Positions 13,511-24,139 of a stretch of 64,000 nt of DNA are shown here, one piece after another; the first letter of the stretch is position 1, and each line of letters opens with the position of its first letter. Origin of the DNA: Solicoccozyma terricola. Taxonomy: Eukaryota; Basidiomycota; Tremellomycetes; Filobasidiales; Piskurozymaceae. The stretch lies in the NCBI GenBank assembly GCA_001600875.1, contig BCLD01000006.1, positions 821,017 through 885,016 on the forward strand. Direction: 5' to 3'. Under the pieces are notes generated by a model. The model was not told the DNA's origin. It worked only from the letters and a program-made list of their open reading frames with translations, and searched no databases. Made by a program: the position numbers and the translations under genes.

Positions 13511-16500
13511 TTAATCCACCCGAATGTGAGAGTAGAGCCGGCGGACCGCGAAGTAAGTTGCAGTGTAGCCGATAGTCCCTGTGACGATGAAGTCCAGAAC
13601 AGAGAGGAGGAAGCTGTGAAGGTGGATGCTCATCAGTTCTAGAATAGGGTAAGACCGGACCGACATCGACTGACAGGTAACCGAAGTAGAGGACCACGCT
13701 GGAGAAACTGTCCAAGGACAGTCGAGATGCCCAATACCAAGTTCCGTAAATGAAGAGCCAGACGGAGCTTCCTCCTCCGATCATGAATGCTCGCCAATGC
13801 CACCGATACTCCTCACCGCAGAGGATGAAGTCTGTTGAAAAGGAAGGGAGGATGAGACCGTGTCCGCCTCATTACGAGTATTCGGGACACTTACAGGTGA
13901 AGAGGATCGTCACGGCAGCGGTTGTCAAGCTAACCACGATAGAGGTAAGGAACAGGAAGCCAAATGCATAGCTGATGTATCGAAGCTATGATCAGGATGC
14001 AGTTGCCAGCTAACGATTATCGTCAGAAAACGTACTATGCGCGATGACCGAAGAGGGAGCTGAGGACAAAATAAAGCTCGACGAATGCAGCCCCTATTTG
14101 AAAGGTCGTCAGCGTAAGAACTTCTGCGCTGACACTTGCTTAAACAACATACCAAACGGAAGAATCCCACCAAGGAGCATAGATGGCTGAACACGAAAGG
14201 GTTAGAGTGGGAAGCTGTCACGACTAGGGTTGACTCACGATAGGCTTCAGATAGAAAGGGCAAGGGGGGATTTGTCTTGGGATAGAGTTTACCCTGACGG
14301 GGTGAGCGAATCCCTGGAAGCAGGAAGATATTTGAGCCAGATCAATCTGTTGAGTACTACACATTGACTTACGCCGTGTTTCATTCCGTAAAAGTATCCA
14401 GCGACACAAAGCGGTATCGAGATGAGGAACCACATCAGCACGATGGCAAGCATGGTGCCGAAAGGCACGGCTCCGGAAGATGAGCTCCCGATGAGGAACA
14501 AGTTGAGGATGAATATGAGCGAGAAGATGAAGCTGAGGCACGGGACAAAAAAAAACACATTAGGCGCGGTGGAACAAGGTAGCAACGACGTGCAAGCTCA
14601 CGTTGGGAATGCAGTCGCCGTCATGATGAGATTCGGCTTCCAGTCCTCGCCTTTCAACGACATGTAGACTCGTGCGGATGTGTATCCAGCGACGGCACTG
14701 AATAGAGTCCAGCAGATGAGCATGACCGTAGCCAGAGCCCCTCGATTCGCGGGTGAAAGGAATCCGAGAAGAGCGAAGACTGTGTGAGAGCGACGACAGT
14801 CAGCCCAGACGTCATTAGAACTGAGGAACTAAGATTACTGACGCAAGGTCACGCCAACCAGGCAGACTACCTGAGCACCATTGCCTACTATGACAGACAA
14901 CAACATGGGTCTCTGTGGTGCCCTGAATACCTCTCCGTGAACGAGCTTCCACCCGTAATCCTCCTGAACTTCCTCTGCTAGGTCAGCGGCGTTGTATCGG
15001 GAGATATCCTTGGATACTGTCCGCAGAAGGATCATGCTGACCACTGAGAGTGGGTATCGGGTAAGTCAGCGAAGGCTATACATCAGTATACGGGACCATA
15101 TCTTACTGATGACGAGGAAGGTCACAATGACCAACGAGTTGACGAGAGAGAACCAATGGATCTTTGGATCGAAGACGTGGCTGTCAAGCAATGATCGCTG
15201 ATCAGCAAGGACTGGCAACTCGAAGATGTACTTGTTCCACTCACAGATAGATGTCCCATCGAAGTGCCCAAGGAATATCAGATTTCTGCATCAAGCAAAC
15301 CGAAAACGTTCAGTATCATGTCGCTCGGGGAACCTGAGTGATGAACTCCTCGACTGACTATCCACGACACGCTATATGTGTAGTAAAACTCGTTATTTTG
15401 AGCCTCTGAGAGATGCACAGGAGCCGAGTTGAAACAATCAGCAGATCCAGTTTCGGAATGTGCTGCGGTACTGTATCAGAGAATCGGAAAACGCCCCAAG
15501 TGGTGTCAGATCCTCATTTCAACAAACGTCCTGTAACGGGTGAACACTCACGACCTCGGGTAGACCAGGACGCCGACCACACGGAATTTGCGGTTGTCGC
15601 GGGTATGGTATTGCAAGTAGATGTCTTTGTGGATTGTAAAAGTCAAGTTGAGCTCGCCACACGGTATAAACATGTTCCAGCAGCTCACCATAGTGATTGT
15701 TGAGCGCCGGCAGGGCAGCGTTCGTCTCATCGTCACCACTGTAAGACCACCCTCGTTGATTAGTATTTTCTTCCTGATTCTTGAACACCAACATATGTAT
15801 GGGCCGTCGCCAAATGCGACTCACAGATTGAAACCTCCGATATCGAAGAAGATCTCTCCTGTTTTCACATCCTTCTTCATTTCCGCTGCTGGTAACCCAT
15901 CAATCATCCAATTCAATCCATAGTCATCTTTAATGAGCTACGCGAACAAAAGAAAAAGAAAAAGAAAAACATGGTCCAAATGTCAGCGGTACGTATAACC
16001 ACGGTTGGGGAAGATATCCAGTACACTCACGCCATTGATGAATTTGGCATCTTCTGCTGGGACCCTTGACTTGCAAAGTATTTGACAGGTCGTGCTATCA
16101 TAGCGCCGAGGAACGATGATCAGTATCCCCGTCTTGTAAGAATTTGGGACCTGTGTCCGAACTCACTTCTCCAGCATATGAATATCATATGGACTGGATT
16201 CTATCCTATCTCCCCATAGAATACTTCCTAATGACTCTGGCTGTTTCTGTGGTCCGTTTTCGGGATTGCAGAAGTGGAGTCGTTCTGAGTTTGTTCATTG
16301 AAGATGATGCCATCAGAAGTTGAGCCTGAGTCCCGGTCGGTGGTTTCTCAGTTATAACTCACCGTCATAGTAGTCGACTGAGAAAAGGGTAGAGGTGATT
16401 TCAAGTCAGTGAGGAGAGAACGTTGCGATCATCATCAATCACATACGGCTGATCAGTGATTTCTATTCCACACGAGACAGACTCCCATCAGTATCGGTCT

Positions 16501-16790
16501 ACCTATCGAATAGAACCTGTCAACATTCGGAGAGCTTCTTACCAGCTTCGAATTCAACATCGGCGACAGCGAGTTGACAAGAACATCAACTTTATCACCT
16601 CGATGGTAGTCTCTAGGTGCGGTCTAGATCAAGCGATATCAAAACTCGCTCGTGAGTCAGTCAAGATGAACCCAATAAGACCTCCCTGGGTTTGCGAAGC
16701 CCGTCTACTTACACCTGGTAGGTAGAAAGCATCGACTCCGCCGATACAGGCTAGCACGGCGGCGACGATGGCGATACGCCCTTTGATCAT
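13511..16790 (-). CDS. TM9SF/Emp70 (nonaspanin) membrane protein
   Basis: A multi-exon gene on the complement. It starts MIKGRIAIVAAVLACIGGVD, a clear signal peptide, followed by AFYLPG and APRDYHRGDKVDVLVNSLSP, the diagnostic N-terminus of the nine-TM Emp70/TM9SF family. The multi-TM C-terminal half includes WRAFMIGGGSSVWLFIYGTW and SSVVLYFGYL, and the last exon reads LMSIHLHSFLLSVLDFIVTG then TIGYTATYFAVRRLYSHIRVD. These match the conserved family end. Family members sit in the Golgi and endosomes and influence sorting of membrane proteins, adhesion and copper handling. Introns are numerous, each ~50-80 bp. The extreme C-terminus is RVD, where most members end in a K-x-D/E COPI/COPII sorting signal. 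Start: first ATG of the signal peptide; stop 13511-13513. Confidence 0.9.
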
Positions 16791-17084
16791 GTCGATGCGG
16801 AATGAGAAGTAGATCTGGTCCAGTAGCTGTTATGTCGTTCCAGTGTCGTTGTATTGGGATGACTTGGGGATGGATGTTGGATCTAACAGTCCTCTCCTCA
16901 ACTCTCCTCCTCAACTCAACTCGACCTCTCTCGTTCTCGGACGCGTGGCACGGCTGATACGTGACCTCGGGGCAGCAGGAATGTCCCATGTGAGCTATAT
17001 ACAACACTATATCACAATCAACACCGCAACACATCCAATGCAACGGTCTCAACGACTCGATAACTTGGTCACAAGCCAATCCAG

Positions 17085-18137
17085 CTATCGAATACGCCCC
17101 AAGGGAAGAAAAAAAAAAGGGCGTCGAGGGCGTGTTTCGTCGTCAATGGTGATGTTATCCTCTTTTAGCAATTGCGCAAGATATATCTTGCCCCAACTCA
17201 CCCCTTCAAAAAGACCCTTCCCAGTCAACGCACTGCTTCCCACGATCTGCCATTCTCCTGGTTAACCCCGCGACAACAATTTTTTTTGGCCATTTGTATC
17301 AGTATGCTTTGAAGTTGGATTGACGGCCATTTTCACACTGTGTATCGACCGACCATCCAGCACTCACGATCTCTGAGTTCAGTCAATCCCAACCCCTCGG
17401 ATACCTGACCAGGTTTCATTGCTGTCGGTAAGTCCTGTTTATTCGCATATACTAGTAGAAGAGCATTCGATAGTGCCTATGTGATGTTATTTTATCATGG
17501 AATCAGCCAACAATGATGATCGCAAATGACGGGAGATGTTGAGGACTGGGGATCCCCTCACCTCGTCTGCACAAATCCTATGAAGCTCTTCCCTTGCGAT
17601 TGATAATCTCGATTGATCGTTACTATCAATAACCATGATAACAGCCGATGTAGCTGCAAAGTAATTCGACCAAGATGCTCGCAGATTCGTTTGTCCCCCG
17701 CTGGTTCATTTTAAATGTCCAGACGTTAACAACAGACGTGATGGAGTTTTTGAGACAGGTGGGAAATAGAATGAAAGAGACTAACACATCCGTCATAACG
17801 AACCGCATATTCTTATAGGTATATACCTGAAGAAACACCCCGAATCAGTATGTTGCTCAACTCGATTTCATCCGCATGATCCGAATTCCCAACTCCCTCA
17901 CCTCAACATTACTACCCACAGTCGGAGCAGTCGCAACAACCTCACCCATCGTGATCTTATACAAGATCGTGGACTTCCCAGCAGAATCCAATCCGAGAAT
18001 AATAACCTTGACCTCTGGTTTACTGAGTAGTTTGGCCCATACTCTTGAGAAAGCGACTGGGTCGTGGATAAGGGGCGGAGGTGAGCAACGTGGAGTGAGT
18101 GTGAGAAGTCGAATGGGGGGCTATACGTACTGCCCAT
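17085..18137 (-). CDS. ARF-family small GTPase, ARL5-like
   Basis: Exons join to about 207 residues. Coding exon 1 is only 7 nt (ATGGGCA, 18131-18137), giving [20 protein letters not shown] with a myristoylatable Gly2. The P-loop reads [10 protein letters not shown], switch 1 PTVGSNVE, and switch 2 [16 protein letters not shown]; further on are the base-binding motif NKQD ([15 protein letters not shown]) and the [11 protein letters not shown] motif. The SNVE switch 1 (not GFNVE) and the xLRxSW after DxGGQ point to the ARL5 branch, which recruits tethers such as GARP at the trans-Golgi in animals. The residue before DVGGQ is Thr (VMTDVGGQ), where nearly all ARF proteins have Trp. The C-terminus is extended, with an F-rich basic tail ([14 protein letters not shown]) encoded by read-through of a possible GTGAGT donor, so the true 3' end may differ. 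It lies head-to-tail with the PEX23-like gene, 164 bp away. Confidence 0.83.
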
Positions 18138-18301
18138 CTCGCTATAGATGCGAATACAGATCCAAACGTTATAAAAAGTACAACTTGCAACAACTGTTGC
18201 GTCGAACGCGATGACGCGGTATACAATCGCCACACCCCTCCACACATTCTTCAGGGCGGATGGGGATACAGTCTTCTGTCACTATCCAGCTCAGAGTCAG
18301 G

Positions 18302-21072
18302 TCATCCATGCACTACCCTTCTCCACCACTGTCGTCTCCGCGTCCGTTTGATCTGTGTTACGATACCGTTCGCGGTTGAGATACGGGTGATGGGATCGGA
18401 GGAAAGGTTCTGCAGGGTGGCAAGGCACCGATTCGGATTCGTCAGACCTCAAACCGCTTTCATAGACATTTCGCGAGCCTACTCACCTGCCACTCGTCGT
18501 CGGAATATACCCAGCCATCTGAAACATCACCCAGGATCAATTCCACATCGTCCAGCCGACTCCGTCATACGGGCCTTTTTTTTTGTTTTTTTTCCTCACC
18601 TTCATCCACAGCCACTGGACTCCACTGTCCCGCTAAATCCACTCTCCATTCTTCTCCAGGTACAAACGACCAACCTTTCGTCAACAACAAGGCCACTTTC
18701 CCCGTACTCGCTCTCTTCTCCAACGCTGCATCTTCATCGTATCCTCCATGCCTCGCCAGCGGTGAAGCGTCATCTTTCCATAACGATTCTTGAGGATGAA
18801 GTGGGATAGTCCGAACCCAGGGTTGACGATCGGAGACTCTCAAATAGGAGGACGACCAAGCGCTCGGTGGTGGAGGAGAAAGAGGCGGTACTACAACCTG
18901 TCTCGCCGCCTTCGTTGGATCCTTGGTAGCGTTTTCCAAATTCGACATCGCATTCACCAACCACGTAGGATCAAGTCTTTGATGTTCCCACACGTTAACT
19001 TCCCTAATCTCACTACTCGCTATCCGATCATCTAATCGATCAGTAAGTACCCATCTTTCCGCTTTGGCCCTCCAGTACCGCATACCACGCGGTACTGAAC
19101 CCGCGAGACGTTTGAATGTGTCGGATGTCAGAGATGGATGGAAGATTAACAAGGGCATGATCCCAGAGATGAAGAGGATCCATGAGATGATGAAATTGGG
19201 GACGAGAGGTAGGATGATTGTTGGTGGGAGGCAGAGCATGAGAAGGTGGGTTGGGGAGAGGGGGAAGGTGGTTGGTGGGGGTGATGGGTTGCTGGTGCTT
19301 GGATTTATAATAGCAACGTATGGCACAGCAATGTCATGTACATCCGATCTGGGAAACGGGAATGAGAACGACGATCAGATGAGAGCTTTTTTTCTGCCGC
19401 TGCCGCTTGTCATCGGAGCTCCTCCTCGACGACTCACACAGCGCCCATCAGATTCTGAATCCCTTGTAGATTCATATAATAATCGACAGCGCTCTCCGCG
19501 GATCCAGGAGGAACCGCCGGGATTTCCTTCCCATCTGCATCGAGCGTACTCCCATGAGCGTACGAGGTACTCTCATCATTTTCATCCTTGATTTTGGGAT
19601 TCACCGATTCATCTGTATTGGCAGTGAGAGATGTTGCGATGTCGCTTGCGATAGGATTGCCTAGGATTGTATTTCGAGATGTTGGAGGGATGGCGGATCG
19701 AGTTGAGGAGATCGATGGATGAGATTTCTCATATTGGTATAGGAGAATGAGTATGATTGTGAGGAATGGACAGATGAGGAGTAGTCGTGGATAAAAGGCT
19801 GACGCGGGGGGGGGGGGGGGGGGGGGGTGGGAAGGTGCGGCGGTATCAGCAGGTTGCTACGCTTGCGAAAAAAAGGACAATAGTCTTAATAGACTTTCGC
19901 ATGCTCGGGAAAAGAAAAAGAAGCGGAGCGAAGAAATGAGAAGAAAGACAATAGTCTGTCTTACTCTTCAGAAGACAAACGAGCGGAGAGAAGCAGGAAG
20001 ACGATAGTCCGTCCTACGCTTGGGAAGATATCAACGTTCGCCACACTCGAGAAGCAAGTTCGCTGTGCTCGCAAGAGATAGTTTTCGTTTCGCTCTCGAG
20101 AAGACATCAATGAGCTCGCGAGAGACAGTCTTTGCGGATCGCATAAATTCGCTCGCGGAGAGCTGATTTTTTCGCTTCACACCGAAAGAAATGCTCGGCT
20201 TTGGTGGTTTGAGTTTTTGTTTTTGATTCATTTTGAATGAACCTTCGGTGCGCTCTGGCAGAACGAGTGCTCGCTCCACTCGAAAGCGATAGTCTTTGCA
20301 ACGCGCAGCGAAAAACATGAGTGCTCAGTTTGCTCGCGAAGAATGAGTGCTCTCCGGGTCCGCGTTTGCAAGAGATAGTCTTCGGTACGCTCAGCGAAGA
20401 AATGAGTGTTCGCCGCGCTTCGCAAGAGATAGTCTTGCGGAGCGCAGGAATAAATGCTCATATTTCTCCTGAAGAGTTGATTATTCGCTTCATAAACCTT
20501 CACAACGAAAGAGATGCCTCGATGCGCTTTCAACAAAGAAAGAAAACGGTCTTTGCGGAGCGAAGAAATAAAAAAATTCAACCTTGTTCACAAAGAGATT
20601 TGATTCTTCGCTCCTCAAAGTAATGAAATACTCGCTGATCTCGCCTAAGATCGCAAGAGATAGTCTTTCGTGAAGGGAAGAAATCGATGTTTTCACTTTG
20701 CTCACGAACCAAACAAGTGCTCGTTTCGCTAGTAAAATATCTCGGAGATCTTGCGCTACGCCCAACGAAGAAACTGAATTGCTCGTTGAAGGGAAAATAA
20801 CCGGCCTCGCTTCGTCTCTCTCTTGCCGAATGTGGAATGCTCGCTACGCTCGTTACGTTCGTTACGCCCGCCACTCGGCTCTCCCTACTCACAAATCAAC
20901 CCCCACCCAACCAACCACGTCAACGACCACCCGGGTTTCTTCCAATAAACAACCTCTTCAACCCTATCCATCACCCAAAATATCGATCCACATCTAACGA
21001 CAAACCTTCTAAAGTTGTTTGTCATTATTTGTAATGATAATGGTTCACGTTGTGTTGTAAGTGGACGTGTAC

Positions 21073-21103
<31 letters not shown>

Positions 21104-21478
21104 CCATCCACCACTCGTTGATGGTTGTGAAGAAGAAGAAGAAGAAGATCCAGGTGGTTTATTAGGAATTGAAGAAGGAAGAATAGATGATAAAAATAAA
21201 TCAGAAACTCCAGTCGTCAAATAACCAACACCACCACCACCACCTTCTTTACTCTTAACCGTCGTCTCATTTCGAGTCGTTGAAACGTTTACATTCATGT
21301 TATTAGAGGAAGAGGAGGAGGAGTTAGTTGTCGTGGTATTAGTGTTGGCGTTATTTGAAGGTGGGAATGAAGCGAGACGAGATCTGTATGATATTGTATT
21401 AGGACTTGGGACTCGTTGAGCGGATGGAGGGATGTGGATGTATGATAGGATTGAGTCTTGCATGGTGTGAGGTGTGCT

Positions 21479-21481
<3 letters not shown>
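18302..21481 (-). CDS. Pex23/Pex30-type peroxin with dysferlin domain
   Basis: Five exons on the complement (20893-21481, 19438-19798, 18600-19348, 18487-18518, 18302-18409) give 612 residues. After a Ser/Asn/Gln-rich disordered N-terminus comes LSLQIMTNNFRRFVVRCGSI, typical of the Pex24p-type integral peroxisomal membrane domain. Hydrophobic segments follow (YPRLLLICPFLTIILILLYQ; LLMLCLPPTIILPLVPNFII), with YYMNLQGIQNLMGAVSDVHD between them. A DysF domain comes next: GWSFVPGEEWRVDLAGQWSP, then DEDGWVYSDDEWQ across the 32-nt exon 4, ending RTRRRQWWRRVVHG. Family members sit in the ER and peroxisome membrane and control peroxisome number, size and ER contacts. Intron 1 is 1,094 bp and filled with ~50 bp repeats, unlike the other introns. 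The start is 21481 or the in-frame ATG at 21463; a 73-base poly-C tract with one interruption begins 2 bases upstream of the first ATG. Confidence 0.9.
19806..19827. repeat. Poly-G run (22 G) in intron 1 of the PEX23-like gene
   Basis: A run of 22 G on the plus strand, which is poly-C on the coding strand. It lies just upstream of the exon 2 acceptor (CGCGTCAG) of the PEX23-like gene, where it would form an unusual pure-C polypyrimidine tract. Confidence 0.9.
19860..20885. repeat. Degenerate ~50 bp tandem repeat array inside an intron
   Basis: About 1 kb of imperfect tandem repeats. On the plus strand the recurrent words are GAAATGAGTGCTCGC, GCAAGAGATAGTCTT and CGGTACGCTCAGCGAA. AGAGATAGTC is seen at 20371 and again at 20425, with diverged copies near 20073, 20121, 20287 and 20655, so the period is roughly 50-55 bp. 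The array fills intron 1 of the PEX23-like gene (19799-20892). On the coding strand it begins directly at the donor: GTGAGTAGGGAGAGCCGAGT. The same family, in the same sense relative to transcription, fills the first intron of the ThuA gene. It encodes no convincing protein. Confidence 0.85.

Positions 21482-21482
<1 letters not shown>

Positions 21483-21556
<74 letters not shown>
21483..21556. repeat. Poly-G tract (31 + 42 G) next to the PEX23-like start codon
   Basis: 73 G on the plus strand interrupted by one A at 21514. On the coding strand of the PEX23-like gene this is poly-C ending 1-2 bases before the first ATG. The exact length is unlikely to be reliable in an assembly. Confidence 0.9.
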
Positions 21557-21557
<1 letters not shown>

Positions 21558-22002
21558 TAGATGGGTGGATGGGTGGATGGGTGGATGGGGTGCGTAGGTG
21601 GTTCGTTCGTTGGGTGGATGTGATGGAACGGGTACGAGTCTGTTACGCGGGGTAATGAATCGATTACGTAATTGAATGACGTATCAAAGAGCTAGCCTGA
21701 TTGAGGTGGCACATGGGGGGGTTAAGCTGGCTGCGATGTAGGAGGCGAGGTGTTAGTCGTAACCCATTCAGAGTTATTCAACACAAACCCAAACGATTTT
21801 CACACGATCTGTTTCCATTTCCACCCGGCTTTCCCCCTTTTCCCTTCCCCACCCTTTCCCCACCCTTTCCCCCTCCCCCGGCTCTCCCCTCTTCCCCCTC
21901 TCCCTCTCCCCCTCCCCCCAATTAAACTTCTTTTACCCCTCAAAAACACGCGTACAATAACCCGGCGCTCGGCCCTAAAACGTTCCACATTCGTAAGTCG
22001 AA

Positions 22003-22015
22003 CCCCCCCCCCCCC

Positions 22016-22057
<42 letters not shown>
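22003..22057. repeat. Poly-C tract (13 + 41 C)
   Basis: Two C runs separated by a single T at 22016, in the divergent region between the PEX23-like gene and CDC24. They lie about 1.85 kb upstream of the CDC24 start, on its coding strand. Confidence 0.9.
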
Positions 22058-23912
22058 TACCCAACACCCTCACGCACATTCACTTTTTTTTGGGTCAACC
22101 CCCCTATCGTTTTGTCAGAAACGAAACAAGTTCGAAAGGGGTTGGAAAGGACAACTTGCCCGCCGTTTTTTTAACTGTTGACGCTGGTCGTGGACACTCC
22201 ACCTAACCCCCCGCCGCGCCGGTCTTAACTTGGACTCCTATCCCCTACCTTCCCTTCTCCCCTACTCGGTACGCGGTTGAAACAACGACGCGATCCCTTT
22301 TCGCGCTGTGCTCTATTGTTCCCCTCCGACGCATCATCCATCCATCCATCCTCCATCCATCCCTTCTCCCTTCTCCCTTCTCCCTTCTCCCTGCTGAACG
22401 GGGAACGGGGAAGAGACGTGACTACCTACCTCAACACCGAGTACCAACTCGAATCCACCGCTAGACCTCGCGCAAAGTCGAATACCAAATTCACAAGATC
22501 TCCTTTGGAAACACACACATACAACACGGCCATGTCATTCATCTCCATCTCAACCATCTCAACCATCTCAGTCATCTCATCAATACCATCCTTTGGATCC
22601 CACATCGTCGTCTGAATAAGGAAAACTAAAAAAGCAATTCGAAACGATCGCCTTTTTTGGGAAAGAGAGAGAGAGAGAGAGAAAAAACGGACACGAGGAC
22701 GCTCTTTTTTCGACCTTGCGGGGGATTTTAAACAAAGATCGTTTGATCGGGTGTTGCTGTTGTTGCTGTTGTTGCTGCGACTGCTGCTCATCGATATCCT
22801 TGGGAAATTTCTGCCCGGGTTATTCCTCCGGAATTGGAACATAATCGATTGATCAAAATCGCGCGTCTTAACAATCTTACATCATACAAATCACACCATC
22901 CATCCTCACATCCATCCCCCTACACCCCATCATCCACAACGCAACATCAACCAATAGCGAAATCAAACACCAAACACCTCAACACCCAAACACCAAAAAG
23001 GAAGAGACGTTTCATCCTTCCCAAAAGGGTTTTGTCTGCTCCATTTTTCTGTCCCCTTTCCTTTTTTGGAAAAAGAAAAAGAAAGGAGAAAAATAAAACA
23101 TTTTTTAAGGGGTAGTTCGGGCATACGGATTGTGAAGAAAAAAAGACTCTTTCCTATTCGGTTTATCCTCTCATACATACATACAACATAAACCGATACA
23201 ACGCGATACACACGAATCACACGAACACGAATCGCACGAAACATACACACGCGCAAGGGTTCATCGTATCGACGTGGTAGAAAAGGAAGGGAGATTTTCA
23301 AAACACTCGAGGGGGAGGGGTTGAGTTTCTGGATATATCGGATCCAAGTTTTAGAAGGAGAGAATATATATCAGACCGGCACGGGGGGGGTTTTTGAAAC
23401 TGGGTGTTGGAGAAAACGCGAACATACAAAGGGGCGAAACCGAATTAAATTCCATATCTCTGGAACGAATCCTAGTGAAAAAGCCAAACGGTGTGTGTGT
23501 CGAAGGGGTGGTTTGGTTCATCATCTATCGATTAGATTTCAATCTATCACTTGTGTGAAATCATTTAAAGTTCGTATCAAACACCTGGAATCACGGAAAT
23601 CGCTGAGGGCCGGGGACGGGGGAGATCAATCTTCTTTGAGACGGTAATTCAAGGAACAAACGGAGGATTTACCTTACGTTTTACCCTTTTTATATTTACC
23701 CAATCTCTCTGATTCTCGAAACCGGGATAGGCTTTCCGTCGTCGCCTTCCTTTTCCCAGATCGAAAGGATACCTCCAACCAACTCGGGCTTTTTTTTTTT
23801 CCCCCGTGGTTCCTTTCCTCCCATACCTTCCCTCCCCTTTCCAACTTCCCAATCCTCTCAACACACACATCACATCACCTAAACATTCCTTTATAACATC
23901 TCCACTACTGAG

Positions 23913-24055
23913 ATGTCAATCTCAACTCGGAAGAAGACGGGTTCAATCTCACATCCTTCACTCACTGGCGTCTCTTCAATCTTCTCAAATCCATCTCCAA
24001 TGACATTAGGAATGTCTATAAACAACGATGGGATGTCTTCGAATGGAACGAGTGG

Positions 24056-24139
<84 letters not shown>

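Larger units (their letters stand above)
21482..23912. other. 2.4 kb divergent intergenic region rich in homopolymers and simple repeats
   Basis: This lies between the starts of the PEX23-like gene (minus) and CDC24 (plus). I see no believable coding exon. It holds G runs at 21483-21513 and 21515-21556 (one A between), then GGAT/GGGT repeats, C runs at 22003-22015 and 22017-22057 (one T between), a GA dinucleotide run near 22665-22682, CTG/TTG triplets near 22755-22790, and many C/T- or A-rich patches. The part before 23912 is probably a long CDC24 promoter and 5' leader. Several open frames here translate only into low-complexity sequence. Confidence 0.6.

Noticed and set aside
20031..20892. 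Several overlapping open frames of 90-117 codons
   Set aside because: They translate the tandem repeat in different frames, lie inside the PEX23-like intron and have no conserved sequence.
21406..21655. Poly-Gly open frames
   Set aside because: They are read from the poly-G homopolymer upstream of the PEX23-like gene; the coding strand there is the opposite one.
22277..23647. Open frames in the region between the PEX23-like gene and CDC24
   Set aside because: Low-complexity translations on both strands, no splice-consistent extension and no recognisable motif.
24057..24138. CDC24 as a pseudogene because of the frame break
   Set aside because: Every downstream domain (CH-like, DH, PH, PB1) is intact with clean splice sites, so a homopolymer length error or variation is more likely than decay.
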